A stretch of DNA of 64,000 nt from Conchocele bisecta (Eukaryota; Mollusca; Bivalvia; Lucinida; Thyasiridae), in assembly GCA_029237695.1 (NCBI GenBank), contig CM055265.1:42091331-42155330 (forward strand). Reading direction: 5' to 3'. How positions within the stretch are numbered: position 1 is the stretch's first letter; every line of letters starts with the position of its first letter. This document shows positions 10,521 to 20,947 of the stretch, piece by piece. Below the pieces are notes generated by a model, which saw only the letters and a list, made by a program, of their open reading frames with translations, was not told where the DNA came from and searched no databases. Both the position numbers and the translations under genes were made by a program.

Positions 10521-10982
10521 CGAGCTCATGCTGCAATATGCCACCGATATTGATTGATGCACTGGGATTATCAAGTTGGTGTTCATTGTGCAATTTGGAA
10601 ACATACTCAAAATGTATTAATAGTGTCAAACCGCCAATCAGGTCCTACTATTGCCATTGAAAAGCACGTTTATGGGCGGGGTTTCATTCCAACAGCCATG
10701 TGCATGCGAAGAGGCTGGGCCAACAATAAGATAGTCATAGCTTCCATATTGAATTAAATATGTGAACTATAACTTACATATTTTCGATAAATGGTGTCGT
10801 GTAGAAACTTGACACATCAATTCAGTTCCGCCTGAGCTCTGATTTTGTTTTTCAACGTTACGCCTAAGTAACGAACGAATTGCTGCGATTGCGATGTAAT
10901 AATGGGGGGAGTAGATTTACCAGACATGGGTTTATATTGTTTTCTAAATTATCATAGTCCTGTATGTTGTGTGCTTCGGCAG

Positions 10983-11037
10983 GAGCGGTTCTGGAGAAAG
11001 AAATGAGGCGAGGCATTTTTAAACACAGACACGGGCA
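10983..11037 (+). pseudogene. Relic duplicate of carboxypeptidase exon 7
   Basis: After an acceptor-like CTTCGGCAG the sequence GAGCGGTTCTGGAGAAAGAA differs from the start of true exon 7 (11332) at one base. It encodes ERFWRKK and then hits TGA. A weaker match (ACAGACACGGGCA) follows after a small insertion. No donor remains. Confidence 0.75.
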
Positions 11038-11134
11038 TACTCACTGATGATGCACTCTGCACGAGTGTAAACAGTTTCACATCAAAACAGCACCGGTTTC
11101 CCGACGAGATACCACTTAGCTACTAGGATATATC

Positions 11135-11213
11135 ACATAAACTCATTTTTCGTCTAGTAACCGGCGCAAATTTCTTGCGCCGGTTACTAGACGAAACTGT
11201 GTTTATGTAATAC
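11135..11213. repeat. Perfect-stem hairpin
   Basis: CGTCTAGTAACCGGCGCAA and its complement are separated by about 5 bp; weaker flanking CACATAAAC / GTTTATGT extends the stem. Between the exon 7 relic and true exon 7. Confidence 0.9.
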
Positions 11214-11331
11214 ATTCCGCATGCATGTAGCTGAATGGGAAATCGTCAGAAATCCTGTGCCTGTTTCGACGTGAAACATTTTACGCTGGCGCGGAGTGTA
11301 GCACCAGTGACAATGGTTTATGTTTCCGTAG

Positions 11332-11425
11332 GAGCGATTCTGGAGAAAGAACCGGAACACCAACACGGGCAGTACGTGTGTCGGGGTGGACCTCAACCGC
11401 AACTTCCCCTTCCAGTGGGACCCAG
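11332..11425 (+). CDS. Carboxypeptidase exon 7: WRKNR and DLNRNF substrate residues
   Basis: Acceptor TGTTTCCGTAG, donor CAG|GTCAGT, 94 bp; the last G begins a codon completed in exon 8. It reads [20 protein letters not shown] then [11 protein letters not shown]. It carries the Arg127 equivalent and the Asn144/Arg145 carboxylate-binding pair, plus the first Cys of the conserved disulfide. Confidence 0.96.
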
Positions 11426-11728
11426 GTCAGTCCGCTCATTCTCACAACATGGGCACGCTTGCTTTGTCTGACTTGCCATGATATAATGGGGGTTTACAGA
11501 ATGCACAGGCAAAACAACAGTGGTGTTTAATGGCCTGTTAACAGCTAAGGTCATTTAGGCCGAGTTAACGGGGTCGGTTCTCATACTTACAGTCAAGACC
11601 CTATAAAATGGACAGACAAGTTGTGCTTAATTTTGATATGCTTCATTGGCATTTATCTCCGAGGATAATGTCTGTTCATGATTGCAAAGCACTGATGGGT
11701 GTCTTGAAGCAGTTATATGCAAGTTTCT

Positions 11729-11797
11729 CAGTGGAACCTCTTTAAACCGGACACCCTGGGATGTCCCCAGGGTTTCCGGTTTAGAGAGGTTCCACTG
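11729..11797. mobile_element. Pogo/Tigger-like MITE
   Basis: CAGTGGAACCTCTTTAAACC faces GGTTTAGAGAGGTTCCACTG-type end. Confidence 0.85.
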
Positions 11798-11994
11798 TAT
11801 TGTCCGGGATTTGGGATTACATCACCTGTGTGGATTCACAAGAAAGCCAAAAATGTACGTGATTGACCATCTAGGGATATCATTATTCTGTAAGAAGCAT
11901 GATGAACCCCATTGTTAAATTACCCTTCGCATGCCCTTAGCATGCCGCCCGCACAAGCCTGATAAAACTGATGTCAAAAGGCATTAGCCATGTA

Positions 11995-12063
11995 CAGTGG
12001 AACCTCTCTAAACCGGACACCCTGGGAGGTTCCCATGGTGTCCGGTTCAGAGAGGTTCCACTG
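11995..12063. mobile_element. Pogo/Tigger-like MITE
   Basis: Hairpin beginning CAGTGGAACCTCTCTAAACC, flanked by TA. A half copy lies at 12165-12195, just before exon 8. Confidence 0.9.
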
Positions 12064-12219
12064 TAGTTAAGCACATGGCCAATGTTTGTCATTTTATGTT
12101 ATGAACAGACAGGAAAATGACATGCATTGCATTGAAACCCATCTAAAATACACAATGGGGTCCACATGGTGTTCGGTTTAGAGAGATTCCACTATATTCT
12201 CGATGTATTTCATTCCTAG

Positions 12220-12434
12220 CCACCGGAGGCAGCGTAAACCCCTGCAACGACATCTACAGCGGTTCAGGCGCCGGCTCCGAACTGGAGACCCGGAACCTGG
12301 CCAACTACCTGCTCCGCCACACCCACACTGACTCCTCGTATATGGTGGCCTATCTCACCCTCCACTCGTACGGACAGATGTGGCTCTATCCGTGGGGGTA
12401 TACCAGTGATCTTCCTCATGATTGGCGCGATTTG
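12220..12434 (+). CDS. Carboxypeptidase exon 8: third Zn ligand and Tyr198 region
   Basis: Acceptor TTCATTCCTAG, donor TTG|GTAGGT, 215 bp (72 codons with the carried G). It contains GGSVNPCNDIYSGSGAGSEL with the second disulfide Cys, and YLTLHSYGQMWLYPWGYTSD with the third Zn ligand (His196) and Tyr198. It ends on a codon boundary, so it can join either exon 9 copy. Confidence 0.97.
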
Positions 12435-12498
12435 GTAGGTATACCGGTATTAAGCATGGGTCCCAAGAATGCAGATGATGCCATGTTCGAAATGCACT

Positions 12499-12900
12499 TA
12501 AAGGTACATGCCCAGTCAGTAGGCACGAAATGTTCTTTATAGGAATTAAATGTGTGTATAATTGTGCCACTATCCCACCAGTTCTAAAAATTACGAGTGC
12601 CCGCTATATAGATTATAATCATTTAGTAATATTAAATTTACGGATAGTGACTCGCGGTGGTATCAGGCTATTTACATATGCAAATGAGGCATGATATTTT
12701 TTTAATTATTTATACTAATTAAATGCGTAACCCGAAAAAATAATATTTTCAACAGATTATAAAGTATGATCATTGCACACCAAAAAATAAATACAGAGAA
12801 TAAATAGTAATGTCTGTTAACATTTTAAGGAAACACGGAAATACATGGGGTAATGGGGAATGAATGTTTAGTTTGCCAGAGAATGTCATATATTTACTGA
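12499..12900. mobile_element. Family M TIR element, right end decayed
   Basis: Begins AAAGGTACATGCCCAGTCAG followed by GGCACGAAATGTTCTTTATA, as in the complete copy 39528-40038. Starts 65 bp after exon 8. Confidence 0.8.
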
Positions 12901-12924
12901 ATATGCAAGACTATCTGTCTCCTA

Positions 12925-13305
12925 TATTGTAATTGAGCATTGTTACTCCATCATTTCTGAAGCTATTAGGTATTTCACAATTTTAATAGGGTAAAATTAA
13001 ATCACACTACTGTTTGCACATCAACCGACAGCAATTATTGAATAGTTTGTTTCGAAATGAAAACATATCTTGGCATTTCATTAGAATTGTCTCCTTGGAG
13101 ACAATTCTAATGAAATACCAAGATGTGTTTTCATGGAAAAATAAGAAAATTGTTGGTCTGTTTATTGCTTTTCTGCAGCATGATAAAGGTACCACAATTG
13201 TTCTCATTGCTTTTCGATACTCACTACTTGAGTCTTCTGATTTCAATTGTTTTTTTTAGCAATTTTAATTGGTATTGACGCAAATACGCAGCTTATCTGG
13301 AGCAG
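12925..13305. mobile_element. MITE family C
   Basis: Central hairpin CATTAGAATTGTCTCCTTGG with complement; right end CGCAGCTTATCTGGAG. Confidence 0.8.
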
Positions 13306-13374
13306 GTTTTCATACCCAAGATAAACATTTATTTCCGATTTTTTTTATTTATGTTTCGGTATTTTTCGTCACAG

Positions 13375-13455
13375 AAGTACATGTAATGTTGTGACCAATC
13401 ATTGGAACCGTCTCACCCAGACGGTTTCAAATGAGTGGTAACAACATACTTTCAT
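13375..13455. repeat. Hairpin repeat, GAACCGTCTC family
   Basis: GGAACCGTCTC faces GACGGTTTCAA, flanked by TTGTGACCA and its complement. Copies at 23030-23108, 25665-25742 and 31150-31215 are longer and purer. Confidence 0.75.
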
Positions 13456-13534
13456 ACAGAAATGAAGAAAATTTCTTCACATACTGTCCCATTATGGGCA
13501 AAAAGGTGAATACGATAACGTTGGTGAATGTTTG

Positions 13535-14130
13535 TTTGTTGGTGTTTTTCTAAGGTCATTTAAGGCCGGGCCAACGGGTTCGATCCCGTATTTAACCTGC
13601 TGCATTGGGGCGAAAATCACAAAATCAGAACGGAATATTTACATCGAAACAACATACATATTCAGCCCTGAAATTAGAATAGCCTGACCTGGTGTACCAC
13701 ACCAGTCACCTGGCCCCTTCCCCTAAAAGTAATAATAATATTACACTTAAAGGGGGTATAACCAGATTCAACTCTCACATACAAGAATGCCAATGACGTA
13801 CGTGAGGGCCAAACCAGGGGCCCGTTTCACTAAACTTTGTAGTACAAAGTTAGGATCATCTGGAAACTTCAATTGATGGATTTACATTTATTGAGCATAG
13901 GCTGCATATGCAGCATATGCTCAATAAATGTAAATTCATCAATTGTTTACAAAAAAAAGATTGTTAATTTGAAATGTACAGACTATCATAAGTTTGCACT
14001 TGCGAACATTTTAGTCGTACAAAGTTTAGTGAAACGGGCCCCAGGTCTCCGGTCGGGATTCCGATAAGGACGAATCCTTATCGTTAAATTACCCATCACA
14101 TGCTCCCAACCACCACCACCGCAAAAAGGT
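13535..14130 (+). mobile_element. SINE-G, split by family F MITE
   Basis: Runs from the AAGGTCATTTAAGGCCGGGC end to CATCACATGCTCCCAACCAC. Interrupted at AAACCAG by the MITE at 13817-14042. Confidence 0.75.
13817..14042. mobile_element. Family F palindromic MITE
   Basis: TIR GGGCCCGTTTCACTAAACTT; central TTTATTGAGCATAGGCTGCA hairpin. Possible 3-bp target duplication CAG in the host SINE. TIR resembles Harbinger-type elements (inference). Lies 5' of exon 9a. Confidence 0.88.
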
Positions 14131-14239
14131 GATATGATAACGTTGGTGAATGTGTATGTAACAAAATTATTTTGTTCAATTCGCAATAACGCTTGTATAG
14201 TATAATAGTAAATGAAATTATTTACAGATGTTTAAGATA

Positions 14240-14450
14240 TTCAAAGTGAAAGTGAAAAGGTTTAACGTCCCACCAACAGCTAGGGTCATAGAGCGATGGG
14301 ACCACAGTTTAAAGTCTCATCCGACAGACCAATGGGATGGAAATACTATGAAAGCCTTGTTGATGCCTAAGACGAGGTTTGAACCCACAACCTCCGGATT
14401 GTTTGATATGCTAACCCCTAGGCCACAATCCATCTCTCATTGAGATATTA
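14240..14450 (-). mobile_element. tRNA-derived SINE H
   Basis: Minus strand reads GTGGCCTAGGGGTTAGCATA (A box) and GAGGTTGTGGGTTCAAACCT (B box), then a body ending in GGGACGTTAAACC. Copies at 54490-54690 and 62430-62590. Confidence 0.8.
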
Positions 14451-14638
14451 AAAGATTTGAGTCTTCTCTATATGTGCACATGTCGAAATACCAATCGCTA
14501 CAGTGTGCACATGCATTGTATCTGGTTGATAATATGCTGCATACGTAGATCATAGACGCTTATAGAAATACAACTGTGCCACTGTAGGCTTTCTTTTGTC
14601 GCCGAGTATTATTGTCATGTAGTCCATGTTTTCATCAG

Positions 14639-14723
14639 CACAGCGCTGCAGAACATGGCATTAACACTATAAGAGCTGTGGGAGGTACACAATATGTGAT
14701 TGGCTCATCAACTCGCACCTTGT
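14639..14723 (+). CDS. Carboxypeptidase exon 9a: alternative copy of the S1' loop exon
   Basis: Acceptor TTTTCATCAG, donor T|GTAAGT, 85 bp = 28 codons plus the first T of Tyr248. It reads HSAAEHGINTIRAVGGTQYV then IGSSTRTL(Y). Length, phase, the G-T-x-Y-x-x-G-S core and final L(Y) match exon 9b (12/28 identical). No stop, both splice sites good. Because 85 is not a multiple of 3, using both copies would shift the frame. It lies between two palindromic family-F MITEs (13817-14042 and 14769-15006). Transcription is unproven; it could be a recent relic. Confidence 0.8.
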
Positions 14724-14768
14724 GTAAGTTTCCTTATATTTCCCAAAACTGCCATCTTTATCACCAGG

Positions 14769-15006
14769 GGGCCGTTTCACTAAACTTCGTACGACTAAAA
14801 TGTCGTAAGTGCAAATTTAGGATCGTCTGGAAATTTCAATTGATGGATTTACATTTATTGAGCATAGGCTGCATATGCAGCCTATGCTCAATAAAGGTAA
14901 ATCCAATAAGTGTTTACCAGAAAACATTGTTAATGTGAAATGAATAGACTATCATAAGTTTGCACTTACGAACAGTTTAGTCGTACAATGTTTAGTGAAA
15001 CGGCCT
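14769..15006. mobile_element. Family F palindromic MITE
   Basis: Complete copy with central hairpin, 45 bp after exon 9a. Confidence 0.88.
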
Positions 15007-15244
15007 CCAGCTGTTTTAACCCACTCACCCCGTGTAACTGGTATTGACTTTCCCATATCTAATCAATGTTCATGCTACATATATTCCATTAATAGCCAAA
15101 AGGTTTTTGTTTTTTTTGAAGAAAAAAATACAAACATTTAAAGGTCTGTAGTCTTAAAAAAAGCCTATGTTTAATGTATAAATCTGTTTTGGCGGCACTT
15201 CGGTATATCATTAACTAACTAACAAATGTTTGAACAAATAATTA

Positions 15245-15640
15245 ACCACTTAATACAATGCTGAATCAAATGTTGTCGTCAGCTGTATATTTTTTATTTT
15301 CCATTGTTCTCCTCAACATGGTTTAACAACACTTTTGAATGATTTCCAATGGAAATCATTCTAAAGTGCTGTTAAACCATGTTTCAGGGATTCCGCTGGG
15401 GAAAATAAAAAAATCGCCACTTCAAAAGAAAAAAAAAGAAAAAAATTTTTCTTTTGAAGTGGCGATTTGTTTTTCGAAAATTGTAATTTTTTATCGCCAA
15501 TTGTTTATTTTTATCGCCAATTGCGAAAGTGGCGATCGTCAGCGGAATCCCTGATGTTTTTATTGAGAAAGAAGACATAAAACAACAGCAGCGGACAAGT
15601 TTTGTTTCCCAACATTCTAAGGCGCAATACAAACAATAAA
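15245..15640. mobile_element. MITE family K with nested element
   Basis: ATGCTGAATCAAATGTTGTC end, central hairpin TTGAATGATTTCCAATGGAA; the right arm is interrupted at 15385. Confidence 0.75.
15385..15553. mobile_element. Short CAGGGATTCCGC TIR element with 6-bp duplication
   Basis: TIR CAGGGATTCCGCTGG / CAGCGGAATCCCTG, flanked on both sides by ATGTTT (15379-15384, 15554-15559). Interior repeats TTTTTATCGCCAATTG. Sister copy at 53057-53249. Confidence 0.88.
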
Positions 15641-15723
15641 AGGATTTGATTTATTGGTGTTTAACGGCCTAATCAGAAAACCGTTTTCCCTACATTGGAA
15701 GCGTTAGACCGCCAGCTCCCTCC

Positions 15724-16032
15724 AGTAGCCGATTTCACCAACATTGCAAAGTACACTTTTCTAGCAAAGTATACTTTGAGGGAGTACGATCATTTATTTT
15801 TCCTGAAATGCATTATTTCATATATAACTAACCACTGCATATATTTGATGATTAAAAGTATGCAGAATGATTATACTGAATTTATTATATTATCACAGCC
15901 AAAATGGCTGTGATAATGTAATAAATTCAGTATAATAAAAATTAATAAATTTATCCTTAAATTGAAAATTTCTCCCTCAAAGTATACTTTTCTAGATAAG
16001 TATTCTTTGCAATGTTGATGAAATCGGCTACT
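15724..16032. mobile_element. MITE family A, complete
   Basis: AGTAGCCGATTTCACCAACA ... GATGAAATCGGCTACT with inner AAAGTATACTTT pairs. Confidence 0.88.
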
Positions 16033-16189
16033 GCATGATCTGTGCAATGCTTTTCGTGTACAGGTGATGGTTGTATGTGGTCGTGTGAATTGGACAACAT
16101 AAACTCTCGAAGCCGGACAGCCTGGCGACCACATTGTGTTTAATTTACATGAGTTTCACTGTAATTTACTTCATTGTCGAATCTGTTAG

Positions 16190-16620
16190 TTTGTTGGTTG
16201 GGGTTTAACGGCCTATCAACAGTTAAGGTCATTTAAGGCCGGGTCAATGGGTTTAGTACTGAATCCCATATATTACCTGTACAAGTACATGTACATGTAC
16301 ATGTTCAAGTACAAATGGGGGGGAAATCCCAAAATCAAAAATGAATATTTACAATAAAAAAATATATATATTCAGCCCTGAAATCAGAATAATCCTGATC
16401 TGATGCCAGGTCCTCGCCACACCAGAATCCCTTGGCCCCTCCCAAAATTAGTAGGATCAGTAATAATCTTACTACTTTTATAATGGGCAATAACCAAATT
16501 CAACTCCCAGGTAACAAAAAAGTCAAAGATAAAAACGTACCTGAGGGCAAAACCAGGCAAATCGTGATTCCCATCAGGAAGAACCCCTTATCGAGCCTGT
16601 GCATGGTTTAAAATGACATA
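16190..16620 (+). mobile_element. SINE-G2 (ACATGTACATG variant)
   Basis: GGGGTTTAACGGCCTATCAA start, CCTGTACAAGTACATGTACA, GATCTGATGCCAGGTCCTCG, and AATCGTGATTCC-type end. Confidence 0.75.
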
Positions 16621-16645
16621 AATTATCCATCCATATACGGCTTAT

Positions 16646-17200
16646 AGTCCGTTTCACGAAAGCTGCCCAAATTTTACGGCCATATAAACAATTCAAAAAC
16701 AATTTTTTTTTGGATAATATTAAATTAAAGGAAAATTTAAGAATGAGCCTTCTTTTTATTTCGTGAAATTTGGTCAAATATTGATTTTATTACGAATAAT
16801 TGATTTCTCTATGGGAATTCAACATGGGCGGAAAAAGAGGTAGAGGAGTGTGGGAGGAGTCAAAAAACGAAAAAATTTGGAAATTAACTCCGAAACCTAT
16901 CTAGATAGCTTGGAAATGATCTAACTAAGAAAACAAAAGTTAAATTTTGAAAATCGGTCCAGAATTACTGAAATTCTAAAAAATTTCCGCATGTTAAATC
17001 CCCATAGACATCTTCACTGTCTATGGGGATTTAACATGGGGAAATTTTGTTTTCGCAATAAAATCAATATTTGACCAAATTTCACGAAATAAAAAGAAGG
17101 CTCATTCTTAAATTTTCCTTTAATTTAATATTATCAAAAAAAAATAGTTTTTGAATTGTTTATATGGCCGTAAAATTTGGGCAGGTTTCGTGAAACAGAC
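16646..17200. mobile_element. Palindromic MITE family D, complete
   Basis: GTCCGTTTCACGAAAGCTGC ... TTTCGTGAAACAGAC; centre TCTATGGGGATTTAACATGG facing its complement. A pogo/Tigger half-copy follows at 17208-17255. Confidence 0.88.
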
Positions 17201-17596
17201 AGTAATTACAGTGAAACCTCTCTAAACCAGACACCCTGGAGAGGGTCCACTGTATGACTTTCATTTATGTAATATGTTGAACCAAATTTCCACCGACACA
17301 CCCAGGATGAAGCGAATGACAATTTCACAACAAACAGAGTAGTAACTCTAGTAGAAACAAAATTTAGGCGATAACAAATATTACTTTGGTTCTCACATAT
17401 CGCCGCGTCTGAATAATCCCTGCGCGTCGAGCACTTTAATATCGTCGTGAAGAAATATAAGTGTACTATAAATTTGCCACATGATCAATAAAAAAACACT
17501 ACTGTACCATGCACAAATATGTTACATCCATTCATGTCTAGTTGTGATGGTGATGGGATATAGCTAGGTTGGATCGATGGACCTACTCATGTTATT

Positions 17597-18090
17597 ACTG
17601 TCTATTCCACGTTTTGCTGCCGATGAACTTTTGGCTATTAAACACATTAAATCTAAAAAATATTTAAAAGCAAGTACTTTTTTATCAATAACAAAAAAGT
17701 GACCCTCCCCAAAAAATATTATTTGATGAAATTCCATGAAATATTGATTTTATTGCCAAAAAAAAACGATTTTCCTATGGGAATTTAACATGGGGGCTAA
17801 AAATAGATTTTTTTGAAATATGTTTTTTATTTGTGGACCGATTTTCAAAATATAACTTTTGTTTTCTTAATTACATCATTTTCAAGCTATCTCGCCAGGT
17901 TTCGGAGTCAATTTCGAATTTTTTTTCGTTTTTTGATCCTGCAGGATCAAAAACGAAAAGTTTTGGAAATTGACTCCCATAGGAAAATCATTTTTCGCAA
18001 TAAAATCAATATTTGATGGGATTTCATCAAATACATTTTTTTGGGGAGGGTGACTTTTTTGTTATTGGTGAAAAAGTACTTTGTTTGCTA
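17597..18090. mobile_element. Palindromic MITE family E, 3' end truncated
   Basis: GTCTATTCCACGTTTTGCTG start; CGTTTTTTGATCCTGCAGGA centre; ends in GTGAAAAAGTACTTTG before its TIR. Confidence 0.8.
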
Positions 18091-18194
18091 TGGTTTAACG
18101 GCCTATCAACAGCTAAGGTCTTGTTGTGATTGTGGTGGGATACAGCTAGGTTGGACCGACCCATGGACCTACTCATGTTAGTAATTGTCAGGGT

Positions 18195-18590
18195 TCCAGA
18201 TAAGGAATTAGGAATTGAGTATTGTTACTCTTATCATTTCTGAAGCAATTGGGTATTTCAAAATTTAATTGGGTAAAATAAAATCACACTACTGTTTACA
18301 CATCAACAGACCGCAATTATTGAATAGTTTGCTTCGAAATGAAAACATGTCTTGGCATTTCATTAGAATTGTCTCCTTGGAGACAATTCTAATGAAATAC
18401 CAAGATGTGTTTTCATGGAAAATAAGAAAAATATGCTATATATGTGGTCTGTTTATTGTTTTCTGCAGCATGATAAAGGTACCACAAAATTTGTATTGCT
18501 TTTTGATACTCGCTACTTCGGATTTCAATTGGGTTTTTGGCAATTTTAATTGGGTATTTAAGCAAATACGCAGCTTATTTGGAGCACTGA
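18195..18590. mobile_element. MITE family C, next to exon 9b
   Basis: TTCCAGATAAGGAATTAGGA to GCAGCTTATTTGGAG with the GTCTCCTTGGAGAC hairpin; ends about 30 bp before the exon 9b acceptor. Confidence 0.85.
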
Positions 18591-18622
18591 ATTGTGATGG
18601 TGGTGGGATGCTTTGGTTGCAG

Positions 18623-18707
18623 GATAGCATAGCCCGCGTTGCCATATACCACATCAGGAAAGTGCACGGTACCCGGTATATCACAGGATCCGCTGAAAAT
18701 GTCCTCT
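18623..18707 (+). CDS. Carboxypeptidase exon 9b: S1' loop exon
   Basis: Acceptor TTTGGTTGCAG, donor CTCT|GTAAGT, 85 bp. It reads DSIARVAIYHIRKVHGTRYI then TGSAENVL, ending in the first base of Tyr248; joined to exon 10 it gives [16 protein letters not shown]. It corresponds to roughly residues 220-248 of bovine CPA, the helix and loop lining the S1' pocket. 9a and 9b differ at the 243-246 equivalents (S/A, T/E, R/N, T/V). A family-C MITE ends about 30 bp upstream and a family-E MITE begins 18 bp downstream. Confidence 0.92.
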
Positions 18708-18725
18708 GTAAGTATAGGTGACTAC

Positions 18726-19194
18726 TGTCTGTTCCACGTTTTGCTGCCGACGAACTTTTGGCTATTAAACATATTAAATCTAAAAAATATTTAAAAGTAA
18801 GTACTTTTTCATCAATAACAAAAAAAGTCACCTTCCACAAAAAAAATTATTTGATGAAATTCCATCCAATATTGATTTTATTGTGAAAAAAAAACGATTT
18901 TCCTATGGGAATTTAACATGGGGTCTAAAAAGAGATTTTTTTTAAAATATTTTTTTTATTTGTAGACCGATTTTCAAAATCTAACGTTTGTTTTCTTAGT
19001 TACATCATTTTCAAGCTATCTCGCAAGGTTTCGATGTCAATTTCCAAAATTTTAAAAGTTTTGGAAATTGACTCCATGTTAAATTCCCATACGAAAATCG
19101 GTTTTTTCGCAATACTTACTTTTAAATATTTTTTAGATTTAATCTGTTTAATGGCCAAATGTTCGTCGGCAGCAAAACGTGGAACAGACAGTAG
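18726..19194. mobile_element. Palindromic MITE family E, complete
   Basis: GTCTGTTCCACGTTTTGCTG faces AGCAAAACGTGGAACAGAC; starts 18 bp after the exon 9b donor. Confidence 0.88.
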
Positions 19195-19311
19195 TGTAGG
19201 GCACATGCACCTGCTATATTCATCCGCTTCGACAAAACTTTTGCTAAATATCTCGGTACATTGTAGCTATCAAAGTTTAAATTGTTAACAGCTACAGTCA
19301 TTTTAGATCAG

Positions 19312-19553
19312 GGGCCCGTTTCACTAAACTTCTAATGACTAAAATGTTCGTAAGTGCAAATTTAAGATCGTCTGTAAATTTCAATTTACGGATTTACATT
19401 TATTGAGCATAGGCTGCATATGCAGCCTATGCTCAATAAATGTAAATCCAATAATTATTTACAAGAAAACAATGTTAATGTGAAATTTACAGACTATCAT
19501 AATTTTGCACTTACGAACATTTTAGTCGTACGAAGTTTAGTGAAACGGCCCCC
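19312..19553. mobile_element. Family F palindromic MITE
   Basis: GGGCCCGTTTCACTAAACTT to TTTAGTGAAACGGCCCCC with the TATGCAGCCTATGCTC hairpin. Confidence 0.88.
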
Positions 19554-19995
19554 TGGTTAACAGGGTTGGAGCCGATATTGATACAGTGGCATGGCAAATA
19601 ACCAAGAAATTACATAACACCTACAGATCTTCATCGCTGTTGCCATTCGTGTTTCAAGAAAACTTACAAAAAATGTAAAAATTCTTGGAAAACTTAGGAA
19701 CAGCTTCAGTTGTAGTGGTCAATACCTTTTCCCTGTAGAGTAGGTAATCCGATCTCATTCACACTTAAATTTATCTGTTAAATATGAGACCCGTTTCTAT
19801 ATTATGCAAATACATGTAAATGTCAATATTATGAAACTAGCAAGGTCTTAAATTTAATAATGCACAACCGACCTGGTCAGTGCCAACCAAAATGAAATTT
19901 TGCTGGAGCCAAGTCTCTAAAAAGACAAACAAATATTGCCTAGATATTCTGCAGCAATGTATAGTGTCAATATTGAAAGGGTGTCATAATTAATA

Positions 19996-20062
19996 CAGTG
20001 GAACCTCTCTAAACCGGACACCCTGGGAGGTCCCCAGGGTGTCCGGTTTAGAGGTTCCACTG
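19996..20062. mobile_element. Pogo/Tigger-like MITE, near-perfect hairpin
   Basis: CAGTGGAACCTCTCTAAACC with complement, TA on both sides. Half copies at 20147-20174 and 20284-20308. Confidence 0.9.
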
Positions 20063-20436
20063 TAAATCTGTGCTGTGGTTTGCAAACATGAACAGCCATT
20101 ATCATCATAAATATACACCAATGAAAACCATAAAATTAACTGCCTGTGTGTCCGGTTTAGAGAGGTTCGACTGTAGTTAACATGTGAATTATATCAAATT
20201 TGCTACACTGCACGGGACGGAGACAATGGATGGCCAGGTAACTCCGATATAGACGATAGTGACTACTTGAAGAAATCACATACAGTGGAACCTCTCTAAA
20301 CCGAACAACCATGCGACATGGATGTGTTAAATTACAACCGATTTCATTGTCAAATATCGCTGATGTTGATGGTTGATCAGTGTTCATATTTGCAATGCAC
20401 ACAGGCATGTGCTTCAGTGCTCTTACATCGGAATTA

Positions 20437-20485
20437 CAGTGAAACATCTCTAAACTGGACACCCTGGTTTAGAGAGGTTCCACTG
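20437..20485. mobile_element. Pogo/Tigger-like MITE, internally deleted
   Basis: CAGTGAAACATCTCTAAACT joined directly to GGTTTAGAGAGGTTCCACTG. Confidence 0.85.
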
Positions 20486-20591
20486 TATTCGCAACTACAT
20501 CAGTAGGTGATTTTAAATAATTTTGTGAGACATCTGATGAGACATCAAAATTGCTCTAGTAGTTACCGATATATTTAGGAAAATGGCTTAA

Positions 20592-20812
20592 CCCTTTCAC
20601 CCCTAAGTAACTGGAAAGGATTTTGATATATTAATTATGCAACCAATTCGACCGTCACAAAATGATTGTGAAACTAGTCCCTTTATGAAAAGGGAGTGTT
20701 TTTGTTACTTGCAAAAAGTGCAGATCCTGATGAGACAGCTCGTTACGAGCCGGCTCATCTGGATCTACACTTTTTGTCAATACCACTATACAGGCCTGTG
20801 GTGTTGAAAGGG
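20592..20812. mobile_element. TTAA-flanked MITE family J, complete
   Basis: TTAA lies on each side of CCCTTTCACCCC ... GGTGTTGAAAGGG. Hairpin CAGCTCGTTACGAGCCGGCT. TTAA plus CCCT termini suggest piggyBac-like mobilisation. Other copies 42125-42432 and 53604-53740. Confidence 0.8.
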
Positions 20813-20947
20813 TTAAATGAAATGGGTGTGTGTGACGTACATGGCACACAGTGAACATTAATAATGATTGCAGACTTTACATGTCCTAGTGACTACTAGT
20901 TAGGAGCAAACTACGGAGCCCCGCAGAAGACGTAGAATTCTATTTTT

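Noticed and set aside
14639..14723. Exon 9a as part of a separate neighbouring carboxypeptidase gene
   Set aside because: No other M14 exon, in particular no second YTIELRD or HAREW exon, lies between 12434 and 18623.
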